A DNA stretch of 64,000 nucleotides from NCBI GenBank assembly GCA_041394185.1, contig JAWKIQ010000002.1, positions 806,001 to 870,000 on the forward strand, in the 5' to 3' direction. The translations under genes and the position numbers were made by a program. Below, piece by piece: positions 46,884-55,837 of this stretch. A model generated the notes under the pieces. That model saw only the letters and a list, made by a program, of their open reading frames with translations. It ran no database searches and was not told the origin of the DNA. This DNA comes from Acidimicrobiales bacterium. Lineage in GTDB: Bacteria; Actinomycetota; Acidimicrobiia; Acidimicrobiales; Poriferisodalaceae. Numbering within the stretch: the stretch's first letter is position 1; the number at the start of each line of letters is the position of its first letter.

Positions 46884-47783
46884 ATGGAACTTCTCCCTGG
46901 AACAGATGGGTACATCGACGTCGTCGACCACGCGCTGACCACGACCCGGGCTGTGCGCATGCGGTTGGATCTGGAGAAGCCGGTCGAAGATCAGGTGCTG
47001 CTCGACTGCATCGACATTGCCGAGCAGGCACCAACAGGCGGGAACATGGGCAGCCGCCGGTGGATGATCATCCGCGACCAGGCGACAAAGGACCGGCTCG
47101 CCGAGTTGTACCTGGCGGCCGGCGGAAGCTGGGTGATCGAGACCGCCGAACGGCTCGAAGGCACCAACCACCCCAACGCGCGGATGATGCAGGGAGCGAA
47201 GCGTCTCGCAGAAAGCATCGCATCGATGCCCGCACTGGTGATCCCGACGATCATCGGCCGACACGACGGCAGCGGCCGGCCGGGGCTGTTCGATTCGGTT
47301 ATCCAGTCGGCGTGGAGCTTCATGGTCGCATTGCGCAGTCGCGGGCTTGGTTCGGTCTGGACGACGATGTACCTCGGTCAGGCCGACGCGGTCGCCGAGT
47401 TGCTCGAACTGCCCGACGACGTCACCCAGATCTGTCTCTTCCCGGTGGCCTATACCAAGGGCGTCGACTTCTCGCCGTCGAAACGACGGCGTCCGGCCCG
47501 CGACATCACCTACTTCGACCGTTTCGGCCAGACCAGACCCTCGGCCGATGACCCCACACGCGTCGAGGTCGTGGCCGAGGCAGACGTCAAGGTGAGTCCC
47601 GCGGCGGTCAGCTCAGCGATCGCGGAATCCGAACTCGCCGACCTGCGTGTCGATGTCGAGCAGATTCCCGGCGGCACCAGAGTCCGGGTACACGCAGCAG
47701 GCGGAGACGATGCGTCAGCATCTCGTGCCGCACTCGATGCAAGGCTGCAGACCATCGTCGAGACCGTCAGGCAGGCGGATTGA
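46884..47783 (+). CDS. Nitroreductase-family protein with C-terminal extension
   Basis: FMN-binding nitroreductase of 299 residues: TTRAVRMRLDLEKPVED start, then APTGGNMGSRRWMII, and SAWSFMVALRSRGLGSVWTT. The nitroreductase core ends about 215. The last 80 residues (from about VEVVAEADVKVS) form an extra region of unknown kind. Likely reduces nitro- or quinone-like compounds with NAD(P)H. Confidence 0.82.
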   Translation: MELLPGTDGYIDVVDHALTTTRAVRMRLDLEKPVEDQVLLDCIDIAEQAPTGGNMGSRRWMIIRDQATKDRLAELYLAAGGSWVIETAERLEGTNHPNARMMQGAKRLAESIASMPALVIPTIIGRHDGSGRPGLFDSVIQSAWSFMVALRSRGLGSVWTTMYLGQADAVAELLELPDDVTQICLFPVAYTKGVDFSPSKRRRPARDITYFDRFGQTRPSADDPTRVEVVAEADVKVSPAAVSSAIAESELADLRVDVEQIPGGTRVRVHAAGGDDASASRAALDARLQTIVETVRQAD

Positions 47784-47818
47784 AAGCCTTCGCTTCGCGC
47801 GGGAGTCATGGGTATGTG

Positions 47819-48451
47819 TCACTGGTTCGCATCAACCGCTGATGCGAGCAGCAACCCGCCGAACTGAGCGGCGAGCACCGAAATGTCGGTGTCGTGCCGG
47901 ATCATCGCCTGAAGGGCTACCCCATTGCCTACGGCGATGATCAAGGCAGCCATCGCGTCGGGCTCGACCCACCTGGCGGCGACGCCGTGCTGCTTCAACC
48001 TCCCGATCAACTCGGCCAGCCTCGCCTGAAGGGAACCGAGCAACACCCGAGCTCGGTCGCCCAGAGGTCCGCCGTCGCCCGAAGCAACCAGAGCCTGGAT
48101 GAAGACCGGCAGCTGGTCTCGAGAACTCTCGAAGTCGGCGACCAAGGCCTGAATCGCAGCTCCGAGACCCTGGGCAGCATCCCCGGAAGAGCCCTCGAGG
48201 GCATCTAGCACCGGAGACAACCGGGCTTCGAGCTCGCCGAAGAGAGCCTCGGCGATCAGTGCGTCCTTGCTGCCGAAGTAATAGGTGATCGAAGCCAGGT
48301 TGGCTTCGGCCCGGTTGGCGATGGTGCGGCTGGTGGTCTTGGCGAGACCCAACTCGGCAACACACTCCCTGGCCGCCCGCAGCAGCGCCCTCTGTGTTTC
48401 GGAGGACGATTCACCCGCGGATCTTCGCTGGTGCGTTGCCTCTTCGTTCAT
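47819..48451 (-). CDS. TetR-family transcriptional regulator
   Basis: Regulator of about 210 residues with helix-turn-helix LAKTTSRTIANRAEANLASI, then TYYFGSKDALIAEALFGEL. I chose the ATG at 48451 by family length. The gene diverges from the DUF2071 gene with 19 bases between the two starts, and a perfect palindrome covers its own start region, so it very likely represses both. Confidence 0.88.
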   Translation of the reverse strand: MNEEATHQRRSAGESSSETQRALLRAARECVAELGLAKTTSRTIANRAEANLASITYYFGSKDALIAEALFGELEARLSPVLDALEGSSGDAAQGLGAAIQALVADFESSRDQLPVFIQALVASGDGGPLGDRARVLLGSLQARLAELIGRLKQHGVAARWVEPDAMAALIIAVGNGVALQAMIRHDTDISVLAAQFGGLLLASAVDANQ

Positions 48452-48462
48452 ACGTTCGTATG
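48449..48462. promoter_or_regulatory. Palindromic operator between TetR and DUF2071 genes
   Basis: CATACGTTCGTATG, six-base perfect arms around TT. It overlaps the TetR start codon and the TATGAT -10 box (48459-48464) of the divergent gene. Confidence 0.65.
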
Positions 48463-48470
48463 ATAACAGC

Positions 48471-49202
48471 ATGTCCACCGAGTACGAAGCGACGTGCCCG
48501 TTCGAGGTCGAGCGGGCGACGATGGTCCATCGGTGGGACCTTCTGACCTTCATCCACTGGGCATACGAGCCCGAACACGTGCAGCGCCTGTTGCCCGAGG
48601 GGCTCACAGTCGACACCTACGACGGAAAGGCGTGGGTGGGATTGGTGCCATTCAAGATGCAGGTCCGCCTTCCGTGGGGGCCTGCTCTGCCCTGGCTCTC
48701 GAACTTCCCCGAGACAAACGTGCGCACCTACGTGACCGCCCCCGACGGAACGCGTGGTGTCTGGTCCATGTCGCTCGAGGCAGCACGGCTTGCCGCGGTT
48801 GCCACCGCCCGCACCACCTACAGGCTCCCCTACTTCTGGGCCAAGATGACCCTCGACCATCGAGAAGAGGTCTACCGCTACGAAACCGCCAGGCGCTGGC
48901 CAGGGCCAAGAGGAGTTGCGTCCGTTGTGCAGGTTCGGGTTGGCGAACAATACGCACCCGAGGAACTCGGCGCCTTCGATCACTTCCTGACAGCCCTGTG
49001 GCGCCTCTACAGCGCCAAGCGAAACGGGCTGCGATACGCCCGCGTCCAACACGACCCCTGGCCGTTGCACCGGGCCGAGCTGCTGGAGCTGGACGACAGC
49101 CTGATGGAGGCCGCCGGCCTGCCCGCCCCCACAGGCGAACCAGTGGTGCACTGGTCACCTGGAACCGAAGTGCGCATCGGCTTCCCTCACGGGCTTCGCT
49201 AG
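48471..49202 (+). CDS. DUF2071 (YqjF-like) protein
   Basis: Protein of 243 residues: VHRWDLLTFIHWAYEPEHVQ and LLPEGLTVDTYDGKAWVGLV, then FPETNVRTYV and YSAKRNGLRYARVQHDPWPL, all marks of DUF2071 (the key motif is N-V-R-T-Y-V). Function unknown. TATGAT lies six bases before the ATG, so translation is probably leaderless. Divergent from TetR, which likely controls it. Confidence 0.85.
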   Translation: MSTEYEATCPFEVERATMVHRWDLLTFIHWAYEPEHVQRLLPEGLTVDTYDGKAWVGLVPFKMQVRLPWGPALPWLSNFPETNVRTYVTAPDGTRGVWSMSLEAARLAAVATARTTYRLPYFWAKMTLDHREEVYRYETARRWPGPRGVASVVQVRVGEQYAPEELGAFDHFLTALWRLYSAKRNGLRYARVQHDPWPLHRAELLELDDSLMEAAGLPAPTGEPVVHWSPGTEVRIGFPHGLR

Positions 49203-49213
49203 CCGAGCAGGCT

Positions 49214-50695
49214 TCAGCCCAACAGCGTGACCGCAGACGCCAGTGCCACCGAGGCTTCGACCTCGTCGACAGTACGGTTGGGGTCGCTAACGCCACCGGC
49301 CACTACGTAGCGCCGGCCGTCGTCGCCTTCGAACCACCAGGCGCCGGCGATCACTCCGGGCTCTGAGCCACCCTTGAAGCGAATAACGGGCCACCGGCCA
49401 CGATCGAAGGGCAATCCAAGACCTGGATTGGCCTCGAGGATCTCGGCCACGGGTTCGAGGCCCGGCTGTTCAGCCTGCTTGGCCAAGTAGACGTGGGTCA
49501 GGCAGAGATCGCGTGGAGTCGCGAACCACTCGAGATCGAGGTCTCGTGGTTGATCGATCGCCACGCCGTCGGCGTTGATGAGGTCGACGGAGTTCGGATC
49601 GGCGGCCCAAGGCAGCACCGCATCGTCGATCTCTTCGAGAAGGGCCCGTCGCCCAGCTTCGTCGAGTGCCCGGTATGCGGCCGAGCTCGGATCGGCGGCG
49701 ACAAACTTGAGCTGGAACAGCGCAGCCGTTGACAGCAACGGCGTGTTCGCCGCGGGATCAGACACTCCGATCCGAGCCAGGGCTGACTCGATCGAATCTC
49801 GACCCAGATACGCGATCAGGTGATCGGTAGCGCTGTTGTCGGAGATCGAAATCATCGCCATGGCCAGATCTTCGACCGATATCTCGGTTCCAGCCTCCAG
49901 CCCGAATACCTCACCATCCGGAGATGATTTGTACCTGTCTTCGACCTCGACCATGTCTGCCCAAGATGCCTCGCCCGCAGCGATTCGGTCTGCGAGGTCG
50001 GCCAGGACCCAGAGCTTGAACACCGAGCCCAGCACTACCTGATCTGCTGCGCGTATCTCGTGAAGGGCGACGCACTCGCCGTCGGTCACTTCATAGATAC
50101 CGAGCGACGAGTTCGCGCCCAAAGACAGCAGGGTCTCGTCGAGCCTGTCGATGGTCAGGTCTTCGGGGAACTCGACCTCGACATCGGGTACACCCAGTAG
50201 CCCCTCGATGAGGTGTGGCTCGTCGGCGCCAACAACCAACGACACTCGCAGCCGAGCGGTGCCGTCGGCGGACACGAGCACTGCCTCTAGAGCGGTGCCG
50301 TCGGGTGACTCTGACTCGATCGACTCGATAGTGATGGGCAGGTCCATCGCTGCGGTCATCTGGGCCGCACCCTGTACCAACTGAAATGGCGGCACCTGGG
50401 CCAGGAACTCAGGCGAGAACTGCTGTTCGATCTCTTGGTCGGTGGGCGGCTCGGCTGCGTTGAGTGCCGCAACAAACCAATCCAACCGCATCCGTGCCGG
50501 CGACGACTCGGGCTCGGGCTCGGTTTCGAGTGCTGTCGAGCTGGTCGTCGCCGGTCGCTCGGACTGAGCGGTTGTGGTGACAGCGACAGAGTCGGTCGTG
50601 GGCGAGGTCTCGCCAGACGAAGACGACCCGTCGGACGAGCAGGATGCAGCCACCAAAGCAGTCACGAACACCGTCAGCATGATTCGAAGTCCCAT
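49214..50695 (-). CDS. Class A beta-lactamase-like lipoprotein with ORF12/Cpe-like N-domain
   Basis: Exported serine-hydrolase-fold protein of 493 residues. Lipobox LVAASC with C19, a Ser/Thr/Glu linker to about 68, an N-terminal domain about 69-172 (LDWFVAALNAAEPPTDQEIE, FSPEFLAQV, IEGLLGVP), then a penicillin-recognising domain: S224-x-x-K227 (SVFK), SDN at 285-287 and KGGSEPGV at 441-448 in place of KTG. The two-domain layout matches clavulanate-cluster ORF12 and mycobacterial LpqF. Real beta-lactam hydrolysis is uncertain; ORF12 shows only weak activity. It diverges from a histidine kinase that shares the N-terminal domain. Confidence 0.85.
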   Translation of the reverse strand: MGLRIMLTVFVTALVAASCSSDGSSSSGETSPTTDSVAVTTTAQSERPATTSSTALETEPEPESSPARMRLDWFVAALNAAEPPTDQEIEQQFSPEFLAQVPPFQLVQGAAQMTAAMDLPITIESIESESPDGTALEAVLVSADGTARLRVSLVVGADEPHLIEGLLGVPDVEVEFPEDLTIDRLDETLLSLGANSSLGIYEVTDGECVALHEIRAADQVVLGSVFKLWVLADLADRIAAGEASWADMVEVEDRYKSSPDGEVFGLEAGTEISVEDLAMAMISISDNSATDHLIAYLGRDSIESALARIGVSDPAANTPLLSTAALFQLKFVAADPSSAAYRALDEAGRRALLEEIDDAVLPWAADPNSVDLINADGVAIDQPRDLDLEWFATPRDLCLTHVYLAKQAEQPGLEPVAEILEANPGLGLPFDRGRWPVIRFKGGSEPGVIAGAWWFEGDDGRRYVVAGGVSDPNRTVDEVEASVALASAVTLLG

Positions 50696-50802
50696 GGCAA
50701 GAACCTATGTACGGCACCCGACCAAATCACCAGTAGGCCCACGGGACGATCCTCCGTGGAGACACGGAGCCGATCCGGCCAAGGCGATGCGACAATCGAG
50801 CG

Positions 50803-52641
50803 GTGGAGAATGAACCGGGAAGGGCAGCCGTCTTGTGGCCCACCCTCGTCGCGGTCGCAGCGTCGGTAGGAATCGTTGTTTGGGCTATCGCTGCACATTC
50901 GGGCACCGAAAGACCGCGAAACGATGACCTCGACGTCCTAGCCGGATCTCCTGACCCGGATCGATCGATCGCAGAGAACCACCTGGCCTGGGCCTTAGAA
51001 GTGATCAATGGGTCGGACCTGAGTGTCGCCACGGTGTCTGCGCGGTTCTCCCCGGGCTTCCTCGCCAGCATCGGACCCGACGAGTTCATAGCCGAGACTG
51101 CCTTCATCGCCGAGAACCGCCCCTATCGCCTCTATGGAATCGACACAGACGAGTCGGGTACAGCAGCAGCCGCTCTGATCTCGGATCGCACGGGCGAGAC
51201 ATACGCCCTCACGGTCGCAGGCTCGCCGACCGACCCGACCCGCATCGACGGTCTGCTGGTGACCCCCGTCGAGGTCGGACGAGGTCCTTTCAGCGCAGGC
51301 GAACTGGCAATACGAGCAGCCGCTGGCTTGGGTGTGATCGGGATTGGCGCCCTGTTGAGCATCCTCACGCTTCGTAGGGATTCGATCTGGGTGGTCGTCG
51401 GCGGATTGTTGTGCACCGCCCAGCTTCTCGAGATCGCGAGCCATCGGCTGCCATACACGCTCGGGCTGCTGGCTGGACCGTTAGCCATCGCCGCTTTGGC
51501 CGTGGCGGCACTCGGCACGGGCCCGAGCTCGTCGTATCGCTGGCCGAGGCGCACCCTGCTGGCGCTCGTAGGGGCGGCAACGGCCATCGCGTTGCTTCCC
51601 CTCTCCGCCATTGACACGGCCGCCGTCTCTCTGCCTGACCAGTTACTTTTTGTCTCGGGTGACGGCGATCGAGCCCGGTACCTGATCAGCCTGTCGGGTT
51701 GGACAACCGGGGCCGCGTGCGGCGCGGTGGTCCTCGCGCTGCTGCTCCAACAGTTTCGCGCCGACTGGACCAGAGATCGTGGCCTCGTCACGACCACGCT
51801 GGGTTGCGGTGTGGCCGCGACGCTGGTTGCCGTGCCGGCCGTCTCGGCGGCACTCGATCTGGGCCATGTCGATCTCTCACAACCACTCACGTTGCCGGTA
51901 GCGGCTGTTGTGGCATCGGTCGGTATCGCAGGAACCGTGTTCTGGAGTCGGTACGACCTCGGACCCGTCGCTGCGGAACTCGAAGCGGAGAACACGCTGC
52001 TGCATTCCGAGCTGGCGAATCAGCTGGCCGCCGTCCGTGCCTCTCGGGCCCGAATCGTCCACGCTGGGGACGAAGCTCGGCGCCGAATCGAGCGCGACCT
52101 GCACGACGGTGCCCAGCAAAGACTGGTGGCGATGCGCGTGTCGCTCCAGCTGGAACGCAGGCGTGTGGGCTCTGACCACGAGCTGAACGACTTCTTCGAA
52201 AGGCTCGACAGAGACCTCGAGGATGCGGTCGTCGAGCTGCGCGAACTCAGCCGCGGGTTGCACCCTGCGATTCTCGAGCGCGGCGTTGCCGCCGCAGCGC
52301 AGTCTCTGGCAGAAACCTGCTCGGTGCCTGTTGAAGTCATCGCTGCGGGCGAAGTGCGATGCCCCAGCGACGTCGAGCATGCGGCTTACTTCGTCATCAG
52401 CGAGGCACTGGCCAACGCGGGCCGACATTCCTCGGCAACACTCGTCACTGTGGGCGTCGAGCACGAAAAGGACGAGCTGCGAATCACGGTCTGCGACGAT
52501 GGCGTCGGAGGCGCCAAGGCAGGCGGCGGGGCGGGATTGGTGAATCTCGAAGACAGGGTGCTGGCCCTCGGCGGCTCCTGGCACCTCCACAGCCCGCAAG
52601 GTGTTGGCACAACGATCGAGGTCAGGTTGCCATGCGCGTGA
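50803..52641 (+). CDS. Membrane sensor histidine kinase (NarL type) with ORF12/Cpe-like sensor domain
   Basis: Kinase of 612 residues. One membrane segment (about 12-31) precedes an outside domain, about 58-156, very like the N-domain of the neighbouring beta-lactamase-like lipoprotein (ENHLAWALEVINGSDL, RFSPGFLASIGPDEF, IDGLLVTP). Six or seven membrane segments (about 165-385) and a short coiled coil follow. HisKA_3 carries H434 in RRRIERDLHDGAQQRLVAM, and HATPase shows DDGVGGAKAGGG and GLVNLEDRV. GTG start. The response regulator gene overlaps its end by 10 bases. Confidence 0.88.
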   Translation: MENEPGRAAVLWPTLVAVAASVGIVVWAIAAHSGTERPRNDDLDVLAGSPDPDRSIAENHLAWALEVINGSDLSVATVSARFSPGFLASIGPDEFIAETAFIAENRPYRLYGIDTDESGTAAAALISDRTGETYALTVAGSPTDPTRIDGLLVTPVEVGRGPFSAGELAIRAAAGLGVIGIGALLSILTLRRDSIWVVVGGLLCTAQLLEIASHRLPYTLGLLAGPLAIAALAVAALGTGPSSSYRWPRRTLLALVGAATAIALLPLSAIDTAAVSLPDQLLFVSGDGDRARYLISLSGWTTGAACGAVVLALLLQQFRADWTRDRGLVTTTLGCGVAATLVAVPAVSAALDLGHVDLSQPLTLPVAAVVASVGIAGTVFWSRYDLGPVAAELEAENTLLHSELANQLAAVRASRARIVHAGDEARRRIERDLHDGAQQRLVAMRVSLQLERRRVGSDHELNDFFERLDRDLEDAVVELRELSRGLHPAILERGVAAAAQSLAETCSVPVEVIAAGEVRCPSDVEHAAYFVISEALANAGRHSSATLVTVGVEHEKDELRITVCDDGVGGAKAGGGAGLVNLEDRVLALGGSWHLHSPQGVGTTIEVRLPCA

Positions 52642-53285
52642 TGCTGGTCGACGACGCCGTGCTGCTTCGGGAGGGCATTGCGAGCCTCCTCACCCAGGCG
52701 GGGCACGAAGTAGTAGCCCAATTCGGTGATGCCGTCGACCTCGTGACTCGAGTTGGCAACCACCGGCCCGACCTGCTTGTGGTCGATATCCGGATGCCAC
52801 CAACTCACACAACAGAAGGCCTCGAGGCAGCTGTTGCCGTTCGTGCCGCACACCCCGCGGTCGGGGTGCTGGTCCTGAGCCAACACATCGAGACCCGCTA
52901 CGCCCTGGACCTTCTCTCTACCGGGGCCGCTGGGGTCGGGTATCTCTTGAAAGACCGGGTCGCAGACGTCGACCATTTCCTAGACGCTCTAGGACGAATT
53001 ACCTCGGGCGACACGGCAATCGACCCGGCCGTCGTGACACGGGTGGTTCAGCGCGAGCGGCGGAACAACCCGATCGATCGCCTGAGCCAACGCGAGCAAG
53101 AGGTCTTGTCCTTGATGGCCGAGGGCTACACGAACACCTCGATCGCTGGCCAGCTGGTCCTGAATCTGCGCACCGTCGAGACCCACGTGGGCAACATCTT
53201 CCAGAAGCTGGACCTCGTGCCAGAGCCCGACGTTCACCGCCGTGTTCAGGCGGTGCTCACCTACTTGGCAAACAGTCCGGCTTGA
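52632..53285 (+). CDS. NarL/LuxR-type response regulator
   Basis: DNA-binding regulator of 217 residues. Receiver with DD at 7-8, phospho-acceptor in VVDIRMPPTHTTEG and a conserved LLKDRV lysine. LuxR-type HTH: LSQREQEVLSLMAEGYTNTS, then NLRTVETHVGNIFQKL. The ATG lies inside the end of the histidine kinase gene (10-base overlap), so the two form a coupled pair. Confidence 0.93.
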   Translation: MRVMLVDDAVLLREGIASLLTQAGHEVVAQFGDAVDLVTRVGNHRPDLLVVDIRMPPTHTTEGLEAAVAVRAAHPAVGVLVLSQHIETRYALDLLSTGAAGVGYLLKDRVADVDHFLDALGRITSGDTAIDPAVVTRVVQRERRNNPIDRLSQREQEVLSLMAEGYTNTSIAGQLVLNLRTVETHVGNIFQKLDLVPEPDVHRRVQAVLTYLANSPA

Positions 53286-53309
53286 CCAGTCACCGATAGC
53301 TTGCGCTAG

Positions 53310-54275
53310 GTGTCCTTGAACCCGTTCGCACGTTCGAGTCTGACGATTGCGCTCGCCTTGATCCTCGCCACGGCGTGTAGTGCCGACGAAGGCGCGGCGC
53401 CCATAGGCACCACAACCTCGAGCATCGCCGAGTCCGTCGACCCCGACCTCGGTCGAACCGGCCCCGAAGTGCGCAACTACATCTTCGGACACAGCCTGAT
53501 CGTCCACGCCGAACCCCTCGAGCCCGCCGGACCAGACGAGACCACGGTCCCCCACTGGCTCGGCCTTCTGGCTGAGGCCGACGCAAACAGCTATCGAGTG
53601 GACGGTCAGTACGGATTCCTCCGCAGCCACGCCGAGCTCGGCCCCCAACCACAGTGGGGATTCGCCAACGTGGCAGGGGTCTGGGATGTCGACTCAGGGA
53701 TGTCATTCGGCGATGCCGACTTCACACACGTGTTGTTGACGCCGGCCAACTTCATCCAGGGGCAGGCTGCCGATGCTCCGTTCGAGGACGACCCGTCAGG
53801 CCCGTCGCCCCTTTCGACGACACTCGAGATCATCGACAAAGTGGTGGCCGCCGAGCCCGGTGTAGAGATCTTGATCTACGAAAACTGGCCCGACCTGGCT
53901 GCCTTCTCTCAGTTCCCTCCCGACGAGCGAGCGCTCGCGGCCTACCACGAGTACACCGCGACAGGATTCCACGAGTGGTGGATCGCCTACGTCGGTGCGC
54001 TGCAGTCGGCCCGCCCCGATGTTGCAATCGAGCTCGTTCCCGTGGGCTCGACCATCGCCCGCCTGCTGAGCACCTCGCCGTGGGATCAGATACCGGTGAT
54101 CGAGCTCTACGAGGACGACGCGCCCCACGGGCGCCCCACCATCTACTTCCTCGCGGCGCTCATCACCTACTCGCACCTGTTCGGAAGCGAACCGCCGACG
54201 AGCTTCGAAGCGCCGCCATCGGTTCACCCGCTGATTCGTGACGACCTTGCGACGGTAATCACCCAACTCCGCTAG
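53310..54275 (+). CDS. SGNH-hydrolase-like lipoprotein
   Basis: Lipoprotein of 321 residues; signal peptide with lipobox LATAC and C23. FGHSLIVH (a GDSL-like block with Ser), a GQYGFLRSH block and a late HGRPTIYFLAALITYSHLFG with candidate catalytic His suggest an SGNH/GDSL-type esterase fold. This is motif reading only. TAGCTT lies seven bases before the GTG start, indicating its own leaderless promoter even though it follows the histidine kinase/regulator pair by 24 bases. Confidence 0.6.
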   Translation: MSLNPFARSSLTIALALILATACSADEGAAPIGTTTSSIAESVDPDLGRTGPEVRNYIFGHSLIVHAEPLEPAGPDETTVPHWLGLLAEADANSYRVDGQYGFLRSHAELGPQPQWGFANVAGVWDVDSGMSFGDADFTHVLLTPANFIQGQAADAPFEDDPSGPSPLSTTLEIIDKVVAAEPGVEILIYENWPDLAAFSQFPPDERALAAYHEYTATGFHEWWIAYVGALQSARPDVAIELVPVGSTIARLLSTSPWDQIPVIELYEDDAPHGRPTIYFLAALITYSHLFGSEPPTSFEAPPSVHPLIRDDLATVITQLR

Positions 54276-54315
54276 CTCGTGATCAGCTGTGAGCGAGCCA
54301 GTTCAGGGGTACGGA

Positions 54316-54624
54316 TCACCATGCATAGGCCTCCGGGGCCGCGCCTGGGCCGGGAAAGATCTGATCGATGCGGTCGAGCATGTCGGCATCGAGTTCGAGG
54401 TCGACCGCTTCGAGGGCGGCATCGAGCTGGGCTTCGGTGCGCGGACCGACGATGGGCGCAGTGACCCCGGGCGCTTGCACGAGCCAGGCGGTGGCGACGG
54501 TGGCCGGCGAGTGGCCCAGGTCTGAACAGAGCGATTCCCACGCCTCGAGCGCCGGACGCATGGCCTCGAATCGAGCAAACCGATCGACCCCCGGGTCGAA
54601 CTGCACCCACACTTCTAGGCGCAT
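54316..54624 (-). pseudogene. Aldo/keto reductase C-terminal fragment
   Basis: About 100 residues matching only the end of an aldo/keto reductase: LCSDLGHSPATVATAWLVQA, then PGVTAPIVGPRTEAQLDAAL and LDRIDQIFPGPG. The N-terminal two thirds, with the catalytic Tyr and Lys, is absent. It lies between the SGNH-like gene and the alcohol dehydrogenase, so a deletion probably removed the rest. Confidence 0.6.
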
Positions 54625-54646
54625 TCCGCATCGAGACGTCGCTTGG

Positions 54647-55738
54647 TCATACCTCCAGAAGGGCCCTTCCCTCGATGCGGCCCGCCTTCAGGTCGGCCAC
54701 GGCGTCGTTGATTCGCTCGAGCGGATAACGAACCGTCACCAGATGATCGAGATCGAGCTCTCCGGCCTTCCACCACTCGATGAAGCGGGGAACATCGATG
54801 CTGGGCGAGCATGAACCTCCGATCGATCCGATCAGGGTGCGCTCGCCAACCAACAACGGCGCCGGCGGCAGTTCGAGCTGGGCCGTCGGGACACCTACGA
54901 CAACCGCCATGCCGCCGCGGTTGATGGTGTATCTGCCAGGCCTGACCATCTGCAGGGCCTGCGCGACGGTCGCAGGCTTACCGATGCAGTCGAAGACGTA
55001 ATCGGGACCAAAGACGGGCTGGCGTGCGAAGTCGAGCCCCTCCCCCGGGGTCAGCGCCCGCACGGCCGCAATCGGATCGTCGACCGCGGCGGCATTGACC
55101 CCGTGCGTAGCACCGAATCGCATGGCCATGTCGAGCTTGTCGTCCGACAGATCGACGGCAATTATCGGGCTTGCGCCCAGCTTGGCGGCAGCAGCTACCG
55201 CACAAAGACCAACGCCGCCGACCCCGATGATGGCCACCGACTGGCCCGCCTGCACCTGTGCTGTGTGCAGGACTGCGCCGGCCCCGGTGATCACGGCACA
55301 CCCGAGAACCGAAGCGATGTCCAGGTCGACATCGTCAGGAAGGGGCACGACATACATCTCGTCGACCACGACATGGGATCCCCACGTGTAGACGTTTGGG
55401 CTGAAGGCCACGTCACCGTCGGGCAATGCGACGGCGGCGGGGGCGGCGGCCCGGTCTGCATGGCCTGCGTCTTTGGGCACCCATGTGACCAAGACGGTGT
55501 CGCCGGGTGACACGGACCGAACGTCGGGCCCGACCTGGGCGACCACGCCAGTCGCCTCATGGCCCATCGCCATTCGCCTGGGTGATGCCAAGTGGTGAAG
55601 TTGAGAGTGACACAAGGCCGTTATGCCGATCTCGACGAGCACCTCGTGACCGACAGGGTCGGGCAGCTCGACATCGATGAGTTCGACCGGGCTGTCTGCT
55701 GCCTCACCCGAAACCGCGACCTTTGCACTGGTGGCCAT
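54647..55738 (-). CDS. Zinc-type alcohol dehydrogenase
   Basis: MDR-superfamily dehydrogenase of 363 residues. Catalytic-zinc ligands are suggested by C43 in TALCHSQLHH, H60-E61 in MGHEATG and the Cys of SVLGCAVITG. NAD-binding IGVGGVGLCAVAAA follows. The structural-zinc loop with four cysteines is missing: the region VPKDAGHADRAAAPAAVALP has none. It resembles S-(hydroxymethyl)mycothiol/glutathione dehydrogenases in overall order. ATG at 55738. Confidence 0.85.
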   Translation of the reverse strand: MATSAKVAVSGEAADSPVELIDVELPDPVGHEVLVEIGITALCHSQLHHLASPRRMAMGHEATGVVAQVGPDVRSVSPGDTVLVTWVPKDAGHADRAAAPAAVALPDGDVAFSPNVYTWGSHVVVDEMYVVPLPDDVDLDIASVLGCAVITGAGAVLHTAQVQAGQSVAIIGVGGVGLCAVAAAAKLGASPIIAVDLSDDKLDMAMRFGATHGVNAAAVDDPIAAVRALTPGEGLDFARQPVFGPDYVFDCIGKPATVAQALQMVRPGRYTINRGGMAVVVGVPTAQLELPPAPLLVGERTLIGSIGGSCSPSIDVPRFIEWWKAGELDLDHLVTVRYPLERINDAVADLKAGRIEGRALLEV

Positions 55739-55837
55739 GGAATCCCCCTTCAACGGTTTGCACCGTATGCAAACTGGACGTGGCGAAACCAATCGTTCGC
55801 CGGGCCCGGCGGTGTTTGGGGATGATCCAGGGTGGGT

